Positions 42,154 through 51,376 of a DNA stretch of 64,000 nt are shown one piece after another. Below the pieces are notes generated by a model that was not told the origin of the DNA, searched no databases, and was given only the letters and a program-made list of their open reading frames with translations. Source of the DNA: Clostridiales bacterium UBA1774. Lineage in GTDB: Bacteria > Bacillota > Clostridia > Oscillospirales > Oscillospiraceae. The stretch spans positions 5,675-69,674 of the forward strand of contig DCGQ01000025.1 in assembly GCA_002314635.1 (NCBI GenBank). The letters run 5' to 3'. The position numbers were made by a program, and so were the translations under genes. Position 1 is the first letter of the stretch, and every line of letters begins with the position of its first letter.

Positions 42154-43896
42154 GTGGCGGGGATTGGCGGCAGAAATCAGCCGCTGACAACGCGCTGGGC
42201 CGAAAATATTCCGGAGATTCCGCTGAACAGCTACCCCAGACCGCAGTTCATGCGGCCCAGATGGCTCTGTCTGAACGGACGCTGGGAATTTGACATTGCT
42301 CCCTCCGGCGTCATCCCCCAGAAAATGGTGGACACCATTCTGGTTCCCTTTTCTCCGGAAACCGCACTTTCTTCCGCGAAACGCGGGCCTCGCCCGTGGG
42401 AGACTGCATGGTACAGCCGCAGTTTTTCACTTCCGGATGGTTTTCTGAAAGATCGTCTGCTGCTGCATTTCGGTGCGGTGGATCAATGGTGTGAGGTTTT
42501 CATCAATGGGAAAAGCGCCGGAACACATCTGGGAGGCTACACCCCGTTTTATCTGGATATCACCGGGCTGATCGTACCGGAGGGTGAAAACCGGCTTACG
42601 GTCTCCGTCCGTGATCAGACAGAGGACGGCAGCTGCACCTACGGCAAGCAGTCCTCCCGTCCCCGGGGCATATGGTACACCGCCCAAAGCGGCATATGGC
42701 AGACCGTGTGGCTGGAAAGCGTACCGGAACACTACATTTCCGATGTACGGATCACACCCGTGGTTTCCGAAAGCAAGGTCTGTCTGCAGCTTCCCGACAG
42801 TGAACCGGGGGATGAATACGCGGTTCTGGCAGAGGGCAAACTGGTCTGCCGCGGCAGTTTTGACGAGAAAGGCTATGCCGAAGTCGTGCTGCCGGACTGC
42901 CGCCTCTGGACGCCGGAAACACCGTTTCTGTACGATCTGCTGCTGCACCGCGGGAGCGACCTTGTAAAGTGCTACTTTGCCATGCGAAGTCTGGAAATTC
43001 ACAATGACACACTGGAGCTGAACGGGAAACCGGTTTTTCTTTCCGGGCTGCTGGATCAGGGTTACTGGCCGGAAAGCCTGTATACGCCTCCCTGTGACGA
43101 AGCCATGGTTGAAGATATTCAGGCTGCGAAAGACATGGGGTTCAACCTGCTTCGAAAGCATGTGAAGGTGGAGCCTCTGCGCTGGTACTACCATTGTGAC
43201 CGTCTGGGTATGCTGGTCTGGCAGGACATTCCCAGCGGCGGTGACTACAGTTTTCTGGGAATGACGCTGCTGCCCACGTTGGGCGTCCGCCGAAAGGACA
43301 CGGATTCCCGGCGGCTGGGTCGCCGTTTTGAATCGGGACGCAGGCAGTTTCCGGAGGAGGTCCGCGAACTGATTCATACGCTGTACAACAGTCCCTGCGT
43401 CATCTGCTGGTCGCTCTTCAACGAAGGCTGGGGACAGTTTCAGTCTGCCGACCTGACGGCGCAGGTGAAGGAGTGGGATTCCACCCGCCTGATTGATCCG
43501 GCCAGCGGCTGGTTTGACCAGCATGGCGGTGATTTCTGCAGCCGTCATATCTATTTCCGTGACCTTACTTTGAAAGCAGATCCCCGCGTACAGGCTATCA
43601 CCGAATTTGGCGGGTTCCGCCTGTCTGTTCCGGAGCATTCCGCAGCCGGAAAGGGGTTCGGCTACCGGAATATGCGCTCCGGAGAACAGCTTGCCAAGGC
43701 ACTCACCCGGGTTTATCGGGACAAGCTGCCCGCTCTTCGGGCGAAGGGACTGCAGGTCAGCATTCTCACCCAGCTTACAGATGTGGAAAACGAGCTGAAC
43801 GGTCTGCTCACCTGGGATCGGCGCATATGCAAGCTTGACAAGGAACAGATGAAGTCTCTGAACGAAGCGCTGCTGCGCGGAAAGGACGAAGAATGA
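42154..43896 (+). CDS. Intracellular glycoside hydrolase family 2 enzyme
   Basis: 580 residues from GTG with GAGGG eight bases ahead; no signal peptide. N-terminal sugar-binding jelly-roll (RPRWLCLNGRWEFDIAPSG ... GGYTPFYLDITGL), middle Ig-like domain, then a TIM barrel with the acid/base Glu in FNEGWGQFQ and the nucleophile Glu in AITEFGGF. GH2 members are beta-galactosidases, beta-glucuronidases or beta-mannosidases. The segment CDRLGMLVWQDIPSGGDYSF is common to GH2 proteins of unassigned specificity. It lies 10 bases after the phosphoribosyltransferase and overlaps the next gene by 4. Confidence 0.9.
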   Translation: MAGIGGRNQPLTTRWAENIPEIPLNSYPRPQFMRPRWLCLNGRWEFDIAPSGVIPQKMVDTILVPFSPETALSSAKRGPRPWETAWYSRSFSLPDGFLKDRLLLHFGAVDQWCEVFINGKSAGTHLGGYTPFYLDITGLIVPEGENRLTVSVRDQTEDGSCTYGKQSSRPRGIWYTAQSGIWQTVWLESVPEHYISDVRITPVVSESKVCLQLPDSEPGDEYAVLAEGKLVCRGSFDEKGYAEVVLPDCRLWTPETPFLYDLLLHRGSDLVKCYFAMRSLEIHNDTLELNGKPVFLSGLLDQGYWPESLYTPPCDEAMVEDIQAAKDMGFNLLRKHVKVEPLRWYYHCDRLGMLVWQDIPSGGDYSFLGMTLLPTLGVRRKDTDSRRLGRRFESGRRQFPEEVRELIHTLYNSPCVICWSLFNEGWGQFQSADLTAQVKEWDSTRLIDPASGWFDQHGGDFCSRHIYFRDLTLKADPRVQAITEFGGFRLSVPEHSAAGKGFGYRNMRSGEQLAKALTRVYRDKLPALRAKGLQVSILTQLTDVENELNGLLTWDRRICKLDKEQMKSLNEALLRGKDEE

Positions 43897-44504
43897 ATCC
43901 GATACTCACATGGTATGGTCACGCCTGCTTCAAGCTGGAGCTTTCGGAAGGCGGCAGCGTGATTTTCGATCCCTACGAAAGAGGCAGTGTTCCCGGAACG
44001 GAGCTGCCGGATCGTCTTTCGGCTGATTTGGTTCTCTGCAGCCATGGTCACGGTGACCACAATGCCGCAGATCGGGTGCAGCTCACCGGCAGACAGCCGG
44101 ATTTCGCTGTTTCCTTTCTGGACACCTTCCACGACCCGGAGGGAGGCAGACTGCGCGGCACAAACCGGATCACCGTAGTGGAATACGGCAGCTTCCGTGC
44201 GGCGCATCTGGGCGATCTGGGTTGTGCGCTGACGGAGGCGCAGATGAAAACCCTTACCGGACTGGATCTGCTTCTACTCCCCGTTGGCGGGCATTTCACC
44301 ATCGGTCCGGAGGAAGCTGCGGAGCTGATCGCGGAGCTGCAGCCCCGCATTGCCGTTCCCATGCATTACCGGACGGATACCATGGGTTACCCGATCATTG
44401 CACATGTGAAGGAATTTCTCAGTCTGATTCCCGCATATATGCCTGTCGGCAGCAATATGCTGAAAATTTCCGACGGGATGAAGGGTATTTTTGTCATGGG
44501 TTGA
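43893..44504 (+). CDS. MBL-fold metal-dependent hydrolase (UPF0173/UlaG-like)
   Basis: 203 residues. MNPILTWYGHACFKLE opens like the UPF0173/UlaG group, and SHGHGDHN is the HxHxDH metal motif; further His residues lie in AAHLGDLG, LLPVGGHFTIGPEEA and MHYRTDTMGYPI. Expected to hold two metal ions and hydrolyse a phosphoester, lactone or amide. The ATGA overlap with the GH2 gene suggests they work together. Confidence 0.9.
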   Translation: MNPILTWYGHACFKLELSEGGSVIFDPYERGSVPGTELPDRLSADLVLCSHGHGDHNAADRVQLTGRQPDFAVSFLDTFHDPEGGRLRGTNRITVVEYGSFRAAHLGDLGCALTEAQMKTLTGLDLLLLPVGGHFTIGPEEAAELIAELQPRIAVPMHYRTDTMGYPIIAHVKEFLSLIPAYMPVGSNMLKISDGMKGIFVMG

Positions 44505-44529
44505 GGCTCGGAATATTGGCCTTCTGCAC

Positions 44530-44558
44530 TTGACAATTCTGCTTTACCGTGTTAAATT
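44530..44558 (+). promoter_or_regulatory. Promoter of the Leu T-box unit
   Basis: Perfect TTGACA (44530-44535), 17 bases, TAAATT (44553-44558). Confidence 0.88.
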
Positions 44559-44564
44559 ATCCAC

Positions 44565-44836
44565 ATTCACAGGAAATGCGATGAAGATACTAAGACCTTG
44601 GGGCCAGCTTTTCAGAGAGCCGCCATTTGCTGAGAGGCGGTAAGAATCCTCCCGGTCTGTCTCATATCGGAGCAGAAGTCCCGAACCTGCAGTAAGGACT
44701 TCCGGGTGATCCCGTTACAGATCCGGGGCTGTGATGCCCCTTGAGCGGTCGCTGTATGCGGCAATGTGGGTGGTACCGTGGTCATACATTCTGTCTGATC
44801 ATCCCGCAGAGATTTTCATATCTCTGCGGGATTTTG
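44565..44836 (+). promoter_or_regulatory. T-box leader with Leu specifier (CTC)
   Basis: T-box core GGGTGGTACCGTGG (44768-44781). Stem I: GATA/TATC lower helix, AGACC/GGTCT upper helix, AGAGA bulge (TCAGAGAG) and distal hairpin GCCGCC/GGCGG. The codon between the two helices on the 3' side is CTC (44661-44663) followed by A. A GAGC kink-turn element follows. Terminator: 12-bp stem from ATCCCGCAGAGA (44801) then TTT. This predicts induction by uncharged tRNA-Leu. Confidence 0.88.
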
Positions 44837-44858
44837 CATGATTTAGGAGGGTTTCATC

Positions 44859-46244
44859 ATGAGAAAAATCACTGTTTCGGATTACACGCTGCGGGAGCTC
44901 TGCAAGAGCGGTCAGACGCCCCTGCTGTTTCGGGAAAAGACGGCCATTGCCGCCACGCTGGACAGCTTCGGCGCGGATGTGATCGAGCTGCCCGCCATCT
45001 CCCGCGCCCGGGAAGACAGCATTATCTTCCGCACCATTGCCGCTCAGATTCGGAACAGTGTGTTGTGCATCCCCGTGGGTATGGATGTCGCCGGGGTGCA
45101 GGCGGCATGGGACTGCGTGAAGGATGCAGCTCGTCCCCGGCTGCAGGTTATGCTGCCGGTTTCCACCGTCACCATGGAGTACAGCTGCCACATGAAGGAA
45201 GATAAAATGCTGGGGAAAATCCGGGAGCTGTGTCAGGCTGCAAAGGCCTTTTGCCCGGATGTGGAATACTCCGCCATGGACGCCACCCGTGCCGACCCGG
45301 CATTTCTGGAAAAGGCAGTGCTTGCCGCACAGGAAGCCGGTGCCACTGTCATCTCTTATTCTGATGACGCCGGACTGTCTCTGCCCCGGGAGATCGCGGC
45401 AATCACCGCCGGTCTGAAGGCTGTCTGTTCCCTGCCGCTGCTGGTCTCTGTTTCCGATCAGCTGGGTATGGGCAATGCTGCGGCCTTTGCCGCACTGGAT
45501 GCCGGTGCAGACGGCGTGAAAACCGCCGTTGCCGGCGAGCAGGTTCTGAATACCGCCCGGTTTGCCGAAGCTCTCGCCATCCGTGGAGAGAGCCTTGGTC
45601 TGACCTCCGTTTTGAAACGCACCGAGCTGAAAACCGATGTAAACGTCCTCCTGAAACAACTGAACCGTCCCGCAGACGGCGGCATTGCCGCAGAGAGTGA
45701 GATTCTGCTGGACGCCGCCAGCACGCTGGAGCAGGTATCTGCCGCAACCCAGCAGCTGGGCTACACGCTGTCTGCGGAGGATGTGGGTCTGGTACATCGC
45801 TCCCTGCTTACCGTATGCCAGCGGAAAGGCTCTGTCGGCCGCAAGGAGCTGGAAGCCATCATCGCTTCCTCTGCCATGCAGGCTCCTTCCGTCTACCATC
45901 TCAGCAGCTTCAGCTGCACCAGCAGCAATCTGGTCAGCTCCATGGCCAGTGTGACGCTGGTAAAGAACGGGGATGATCTCAGCGGCGTTGCCTTGGGCGA
46001 CGGCCCTATCGACGCTGCTTTCCGAGCCGTCGAGCAGTGTGTGGGCTTCCATTATGAGCTGGATGATTTCCAGATTCAGGCCGTTACCGAGGGCAAGGAG
46101 GCCCTTGGTTCCGCGCTGGTACGGCTCCGTTCCGGCGGCAGGCTCTACAGTGGAAACGGCCTCTCCACCGATATCGTGGGTGCCAGCATCCGCGCCTACG
46201 TAAACGCTTTGAATAAGATCGTGGCAGAGGAGGAACAGGCGTGA
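44859..46244 (+). CDS. 2-Isopropylmalate synthase-like protein with altered metal site and LeuA regulatory domain
   Basis: 461 residues. N-terminal DRE-TIM barrel (about 1-290), a linker region, then a C-terminal LeuA allosteric (leucine-binding type) domain (about 345-455: SVTLVKNGDDLSGVALGDGPIDAAF). The first metal motif reads DYTLRE instead of DTTLRD. The HxH zinc/manganese motif, normally HCHND, reads SVSDQ (LLVSVSDQLGMGNAAA), so two metal-binding His are lost. A normal Claisen condensation therefore looks unlikely. It could be a leucine-sensing regulator, a scaffold, or a barrel with new chemistry. It is under a Leu T-box and coupled by ATGA-type overlap to the TIM-ligase fusion. Confidence 0.82.
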   Translation: MRKITVSDYTLRELCKSGQTPLLFREKTAIAATLDSFGADVIELPAISRAREDSIIFRTIAAQIRNSVLCIPVGMDVAGVQAAWDCVKDAARPRLQVMLPVSTVTMEYSCHMKEDKMLGKIRELCQAAKAFCPDVEYSAMDATRADPAFLEKAVLAAQEAGATVISYSDDAGLSLPREIAAITAGLKAVCSLPLLVSVSDQLGMGNAAAFAALDAGADGVKTAVAGEQVLNTARFAEALAIRGESLGLTSVLKRTELKTDVNVLLKQLNRPADGGIAAESEILLDAASTLEQVSAATQQLGYTLSAEDVGLVHRSLLTVCQRKGSVGRKELEAIIASSAMQAPSVYHLSSFSCTSSNLVSSMASVTLVKNGDDLSGVALGDGPIDAAFRAVEQCVGFHYELDDFQIQAVTEGKEALGSALVRLRSGGRLYSGNGLSTDIVGASIRAYVNALNKIVAEEEQA

Positions 46245-48703
46245 AGCTGTCATTTTCCACCAGACATGTCAATCAGCCTACCTTTCAGGCGCTCTGCCAG
46301 TTTGCCAGCGACTACGGCTACGCAGGCTTTGAGATTTATGACGGAGAACGGGAACGGCTGGAGCACAGTGACAGTGTGCTGCGCCCCGACCGGCTCTCCG
46401 ATGCCAGACGCAAGCTGTACAACCGGGGACTGTCCGTTTCTGCCCTCACTTACCCGATCCCGGTGGATCGGGAGGACTGCGATGGGGAAGCCGTGCGCCG
46501 CTGCGTGGAAATGGCGCGTACCGCCGGTATCGAAACCGTCATTCTGCAGGTGGAGGAACAGCCGAATCTGCCTGCCCTGAACCGGAAGCTTTCCGCCGCC
46601 GTCATGCAGGCGGAGCAGGGCGATGTGGAGCTGCTGTTTGAAACCTCAGGCTGGCTTGCCGATACCCGGAACGCGCTGAAACTGCTGAATCATTTTGCCT
46701 CCGTGGCACTGGGCGCTGCGTGGGACATCCGCTCCACCTGCTTTGACGCCGGTGAAAGTGCCGAGGACACCATTCGCAATCTGGGTGCCTACATCCGTTT
46801 CGTCCGTCTGGGCGACCGTTCCGGCAATCGGAATGTGCTGATCGGCGAAGGCGATCTGCCGGTAGCCGAGTTTCTCAGTGCGCTCCGTTCTCTGAACTAT
46901 GACGCATTTCTCTCTGTCGAGTGGAATGACGAGATTCAGGATGCGGATATTGTGCTGACCCATTTTGCCAGCTTCCTTACCGGTCTGGCCAGCACTCACA
47001 GCAATACTCCCACGATCTATCGCAGCCGGGACGGCGCAGGCACCTTCCCCTGGAAGAAATATGACATTCTGGAAAAGACCTTCTCTCAGGTGCTGGACAC
47101 CATGGCAGAAACCTATCCGGATCAGCTCGCCATTCGCTACACCACGCTGGACTATACCCGCACCTATGCCCAGTTCCGCCGGGATGTGGACACCGTAGCC
47201 GCCGCCCTGATTTCCATGGGCGTGAAGGCAGGTCATCATGTGGCCGTATGGGCCACCAATGTACCGGAGTGGTTTCTGGCCTTCTGGGCTGCCACAAAGA
47301 TCGGCGCGGTGCTGGTGACGGTGAATACCGCCTACAAGAGCCATGAGATCGAATACCTGCTCCGTCAGTCGGACACACATACGCTGATTCTGATTGAAAG
47401 CAGCAAGGATGCAAACTATAAGGCCATCATGCAGGAGCTGTGCCCGGAGCTGCAGGATCTGAAACCCGGTTCACCCCTGTATGCCCGCCGTCTGCCCTTC
47501 CTCCGCAATGTGGTCACGGTAGGTTTTTCCATGGAAGGCTGCCTGACCTGGGAACAGATGCTGGAACGGGCGCGGCAGATCCCGCAGGCAGAGGTTCGCC
47601 GCCGTGCGGCGCTGGTCAAGCCGGACGATGTGGCCAATATGCAGTACACCTCCGGCACCACCGGCTTCCCCAAGGGCGTCATGCTGACTCACCGGAACAT
47701 CGTCAACAACGGCAAGATCATCGGAGACCGGATGGATCTTTCCACCGTGGATCGGATGATGGTACAGGTGCCCATGTTCCATTGCTTCGGCATGGTCCTG
47801 ACCATGACCTCCATCATGACCCATGGCGGCACGCTGTATCCGCTGCCCTACTTCTCCCCCAAGTCCTCCCTTGCCTGTATTCACGAGGAGAAAATCACCT
47901 GCTTTAACGGCGTACCCACCATGTTCCTCAGTATGTTCAACCATCCGGATTTTGCAAAGACCGATTTCAGTCACATCCGTACCGGCATCATGGCGGGAGC
48001 CAACTGTCCGCCGGAGCTGATGCGCCGTGCCGCTGCTGAGATGCACATGACAGAGATCATTTCTGTTTACGGGCAGACCGAAGCCGCGCCAGGCTGCACC
48101 ATGGGCGAGGTAAACGAGGATCTGGATCACCGGGTAGATACCGTGGGCAGCGCCTTCCCCGGCGTGGAATGCCGCATCATCGACCCGGAAACCGGCAGAG
48201 AACTGCCGGACGGTGAAAACGGCGAGTTTGTTGCCCGCGGCTTCAACATCATGAAGGGATACTACAAAATGCCCCGCGCCACGGCACAGGCCATTGATCG
48301 GGACGGGTGGCTTCACACCGGCGATATCTGCTGCCGCACACCGGACGGGTATTACAAAGTCACCGGCCGGTTGAAGGATATGATCATCCGCGGCGGCGAG
48401 AACATTTATCCCCGTGAGATCGAAGAGTTTTACCTGACTCACGAAAAGGTACGGGATGTATCCGTCATCGGAGTACCGGACAAGAACTACGGTGAAGAAG
48501 CCTGTGCATGGGTCATTCCGCAGGACGGCGTCACCCTTACCGAGCAGGAGCTGCGGGACTTCGGCAACGCACACATGGCACGGCACAAAGTACCTCGTTA
48601 CTTCCTCTTTGTATCGGAATTTCCTCTGAATGCCGCAGGGAAAATCCTCAAATACAAAATGCAGGAGGAAAGCAAAGAAAAACTGGGGCTTTCCGAAAAA
48701 TAA
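46241..48703 (+). CDS. Fusion of sugar-isomerase-like TIM barrel with AMP-forming acyl-CoA ligase
   Basis: 820 residues. Residues 1 to about 250 form a xylose-isomerase-like (AP endonuclease 2) barrel: MKLSFSTRHVNQPTFQALCQFASDYGYAGFEIYDGE, ELLFETSG, WDIRSTCFDAGES and LSVEWNDE supply metal-ligand-like acids. Residues about 265-820 are a FadD-like ligase: A3 YTSGTTGFPKG, A5 VYGQTEAAPG, A8 GRLKDMIIRGGENIYPREIEE and the catalytic Lys in AAGKILKYK. The ligase would make an acyl-AMP and then an acyl-CoA. The Leu T-box context suggests isovalerate. The barrel's role is unknown. The frame is continuous, with no internal start or frameshift sign at the junction. Confidence 0.88.
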   Translation: MKLSFSTRHVNQPTFQALCQFASDYGYAGFEIYDGERERLEHSDSVLRPDRLSDARRKLYNRGLSVSALTYPIPVDREDCDGEAVRRCVEMARTAGIETVILQVEEQPNLPALNRKLSAAVMQAEQGDVELLFETSGWLADTRNALKLLNHFASVALGAAWDIRSTCFDAGESAEDTIRNLGAYIRFVRLGDRSGNRNVLIGEGDLPVAEFLSALRSLNYDAFLSVEWNDEIQDADIVLTHFASFLTGLASTHSNTPTIYRSRDGAGTFPWKKYDILEKTFSQVLDTMAETYPDQLAIRYTTLDYTRTYAQFRRDVDTVAAALISMGVKAGHHVAVWATNVPEWFLAFWAATKIGAVLVTVNTAYKSHEIEYLLRQSDTHTLILIESSKDANYKAIMQELCPELQDLKPGSPLYARRLPFLRNVVTVGFSMEGCLTWEQMLERARQIPQAEVRRRAALVKPDDVANMQYTSGTTGFPKGVMLTHRNIVNNGKIIGDRMDLSTVDRMMVQVPMFHCFGMVLTMTSIMTHGGTLYPLPYFSPKSSLACIHEEKITCFNGVPTMFLSMFNHPDFAKTDFSHIRTGIMAGANCPPELMRRAAAEMHMTEIISVYGQTEAAPGCTMGEVNEDLDHRVDTVGSAFPGVECRIIDPETGRELPDGENGEFVARGFNIMKGYYKMPRATAQAIDRDGWLHTGDICCRTPDGYYKVTGRLKDMIIRGGENIYPREIEEFYLTHEKVRDVSVIGVPDKNYGEEACAWVIPQDGVTLTEQELRDFGNAHMARHKVPRYFLFVSEFPLNAAGKILKYKMQEESKEKLGLSEK

Positions 48704-48706
48704 AAC

Positions 48707-48735
48707 TTGACATTCCCAATTGAGGGTGCTATATT
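48707..48735 (+). promoter_or_regulatory. Promoter of the Ile T-box unit
   Basis: Perfect TTGACA (48707-48712), 17 bases, TATATT (48730-48735), starting three bases after the previous stop codon. Confidence 0.9.
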
Positions 48736-48741
48736 CGCTTA

Positions 48742-49017
48742 CATAATTTAATCAGATAAAAGCTATGACGAAGACGGAATCGGTTCCAGCGCTTTCAGAG
48801 AGCCGGGTAGTGGTGTGAGCCCGGCAGCGACAGCCACATTCCCATCCCTTCCGAGCTGAAAGGGCGAACACATTCTGTAAGTAGTTCTTTCCGTGATTGC
48901 TGCGTGAATGCATAAGGCTTGTCAGAGCCGGAGTGGCGCGAAAGCGCAATTTGAGTGGTACCGCGGGTGTAAGTGATATGCTCGTCTCAAGTGATTTGCT
49001 TGGGACGGGCTTTTTTT
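48742..49017 (+). promoter_or_regulatory. T-box leader with Ile specifier (ATC)
   Basis: T-box core GAGTGGTACCGCGGG (48953-48967). Stem I: GAAG/CTTC lower helix, GGAAT/ATTCC upper helix, TCAGAGAG bulge and distal hairpin GCCGGG/CCCGGC; the codon between helices on the 3' side is ATC (48844-48846), followed by C rather than the usual purine. Kink-turn GAGC follows. Terminator GCTCGTCTCAAG / CTTGGGACGGGC with T7 (48980-49017). This predicts induction by uncharged tRNA-Ile. Confidence 0.85.
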
Positions 49018-49034
49018 GTTAAGGAGGATCTATT

Positions 49035-51302
49035 ATGGCCACACAGACGACAATGCCGGAGCTTCGTGAGGTTGCATTCCGTATCCGCGAAATGCGGGAG
49101 ATCATGGGCTACAGCGAAGCCGATATGGCAGAACGCACCGAGGTCAGTCTTGCGGAGTATCAGGCTTACGAGCGCTGCGAGATCGACCTGCCCTTTACCT
49201 TTATCTATAAGTGCGCGCTGGCTTTCGGCATTGAACTGACCGAGCTGCTGGAAGGACGTACTGCCAAGCTGTCCTCCTATAATGTTACCAGAAAAGGACA
49301 GGGGCAGCAGACCGCCCGCGAGGACGGGATTTCCATCTCCAACCTTGCGCCGGATTTCCACGGCAAGCTGGCAGAGCCTTACTGGGTTCGCTACGAGTTT
49401 TCTCCGGAGCTGCAGAATCGTCCGATCCATCTGACCCGTCACAGCGGTCAGGAATTTGACCTTGTCATCTCCGGTTCTCTGATGGTGCAGGTCGGCACCA
49501 ACCGGGAAGTGCTGAACGAGGGTGACAGCATTTTCTACAATTCCTCCACCCCTCACGGCATGATCGCCGTCGGCGGACAGGACTGCGTGTTCTGCGCCGT
49601 GGTGCTGGCCGGTGAAAAGGCTCCCGAGGCGGAGGTTCGCTCCAGCGTGGTCTCCGTCCGTCCCGCCGTCAGGCTGCTCTGCGAGAAGTTCGTCACCGTG
49701 GAGGAGGACGCCAACGGTTCCCCGGAAAAAGTCACCTTCCGGAATACGGATTCGTTCAACTTCGGCTTTGATGTGGTGGATGCGATTGCGGAGAAGTACC
49801 CCGATCGTCTCGCCATGCTGCATCTCAGCAAGGATAAGACAGAGCGCCGGTTCACCTATGAGGATATGAAAAAGCAGTCCAACCGGGTAGCCAATTATTT
49901 CCGCAGTCTGGGCATCCGGAAGGGCGACCGGGTCATGCTGGTGCTGAAGCGGCACTACGAATTCTGGTTCGCCATGCTGGCCCTGCATAAGCTGGGCGCG
50001 ATTGCCGTTCCGGCAACCTACCAGCTCCAGAAAAAGGATTTTCTCTATCGTTTCCGCTCCGCAAACATTGCCGCCATCGTCTGCACCGGCGATGGGGACA
50101 CCGCTTCCATTGCAGAGGAAGCCGCCAACGAATGTGACAGCGTCCGACTGAAGCTGCTGGTAGGCGGCAATCGGGATGGCTGGCGGGACTTCTGTGCCGA
50201 ATACCCCATGTTCTCCAGCAAGTTCGCCCGGACGGCGGACACGCCCTCCGGTGATGAACCGGCGCTGATGTTCTTCTCCTCCGGCACCAGCGGCGAGCCG
50301 AAAATGGTGCTGCACAAGCACACCTATCCGCTGGGGCATTTTCTCACCGCCAAGTACTGGCATTGCTGTGAACGGGACGGCCTGCATCTTACCATTTCCG
50401 ACACCGGCTGGGGCAAGTCCCTGTGGGGCAAGCTTTACGGTCAGTGGCTGTGTGAAGGCGCAGTATTCGTCTATGACTTCGACCGCTTTGATGCCGCCGA
50501 TATCCTGCCCCTGTTCGCCAAGTATCAGATCACTACCTTCTGTGCGCCGCCCACCATGCTGCGTCTGATGATCAAGGAGGATCTGAGCCGCTTTGATTTC
50601 AGTTCCATCCGACATATGACCACCGCCGGTGAGGCGCTGAACCCGGAGGTTGCCCGCCAGTTTGAAAAGGCTACCGGACTGACCATCTATGAAGGCTTCG
50701 GACAGACCGAGACCACGCTGACCGTGGCGAATTACTGCGGCTGCAATGTAAAGACCGGCTCCATGGGCAAGGCTTCTCCCCAGTATCCTATCGCGCTGCT
50801 GGATCGGAACGGTGAACCGGTGAAGAACGGCGAAACCGGTGAGATCGTTATTTCTCTGGAAAACGGCGCACCTGTGGGTCTGTTCCGGGAATATCTGGAT
50901 GACCTGCAGAAAACCGCCGAGTGTATGCGGGACGGCTATTACCACACCGGTGATACCGCGTGGCGGGATGAGGATGGTTACTTCTGGTATGTTGGCCGCG
51001 TGGACGATATCATCAAGTCCTCCGGCTACCGGATCGGACCCTTCGAGATCGAAAGCGTGATCATGGAACTGCCCTATGTGCTGGAATGCGGCGTCTCCGC
51101 CGCACCGGATGAGGTTCGCGGTCAGATCGTCAAGGCCAGCATCGTGCTGACCCCCGGCACCGAAGGTACCGAAGAACTGAAAAAAGAAATTCAGAATTAT
51201 GTAAAGACGCATACCGCGCCTTATAAATACCCCCGCATGGTGGTATTCCGCGATTCTCTCCCTAAAACCACCAGCGGCAAAATCATCCGCAGCAAGCTCT
51301 GA
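49035..51302 (+). CDS. XRE-HTH + cupin + AMP-forming acyl-CoA ligase fusion (Ile unit)
   Basis: 755 residues. Residues about 10-72: XRE helix-turn-helix (RIREMREIMGYSEADMAERTEVSLAEYQAYE). About 125-195: cupin with HLTRHSGQEFDLVISG and STPHGMIAVGG. From about 225: ligase with A3 SSGTSGEPK, A5 EGFGQTETT, A8 GRVDDIIKSSGYRIGPFEIES and the adenylation Lys in TTSGKII. HTH-cupin is normally a free-standing ligand-sensing repressor; here it is joined to an enzyme. The T-box codon suggests 2-methylbutyrate as the acid activated. GGAGG precedes the ATG. Confidence 0.93.
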   Translation: MATQTTMPELREVAFRIREMREIMGYSEADMAERTEVSLAEYQAYERCEIDLPFTFIYKCALAFGIELTELLEGRTAKLSSYNVTRKGQGQQTAREDGISISNLAPDFHGKLAEPYWVRYEFSPELQNRPIHLTRHSGQEFDLVISGSLMVQVGTNREVLNEGDSIFYNSSTPHGMIAVGGQDCVFCAVVLAGEKAPEAEVRSSVVSVRPAVRLLCEKFVTVEEDANGSPEKVTFRNTDSFNFGFDVVDAIAEKYPDRLAMLHLSKDKTERRFTYEDMKKQSNRVANYFRSLGIRKGDRVMLVLKRHYEFWFAMLALHKLGAIAVPATYQLQKKDFLYRFRSANIAAIVCTGDGDTASIAEEAANECDSVRLKLLVGGNRDGWRDFCAEYPMFSSKFARTADTPSGDEPALMFFSSGTSGEPKMVLHKHTYPLGHFLTAKYWHCCERDGLHLTISDTGWGKSLWGKLYGQWLCEGAVFVYDFDRFDAADILPLFAKYQITTFCAPPTMLRLMIKEDLSRFDFSSIRHMTTAGEALNPEVARQFEKATGLTIYEGFGQTETTLTVANYCGCNVKTGSMGKASPQYPIALLDRNGEPVKNGETGEIVISLENGAPVGLFREYLDDLQKTAECMRDGYYHTGDTAWRDEDGYFWYVGRVDDIIKSSGYRIGPFEIESVIMELPYVLECGVSAAPDEVRGQIVKASIVLTPGTEGTEELKKEIQNYVKTHTAPYKYPRMVVFRDSLPKTTSGKIIRSKL

Positions 51303-51341
51303 TATTCGATCCGCTTCTGTTTCATATTTCAAAATTTCCGC

Positions 51342-51370
51342 TTGACAATTTGGCAAAGTTGGACTACACT
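51342..51370 (+). promoter_or_regulatory. Promoter of the Val T-box unit
   Basis: Perfect TTGACA (51342-51347), 17 bases, TACACT (51365-51370). Confidence 0.88.
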
Positions 51371-51376
51371 AAATGC

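Noticed and set aside
44565..44836. Possible SAM or other riboswitch upstream of the LeuA-like gene
   Set aside because: The T-box core and stem I explain the leader fully.
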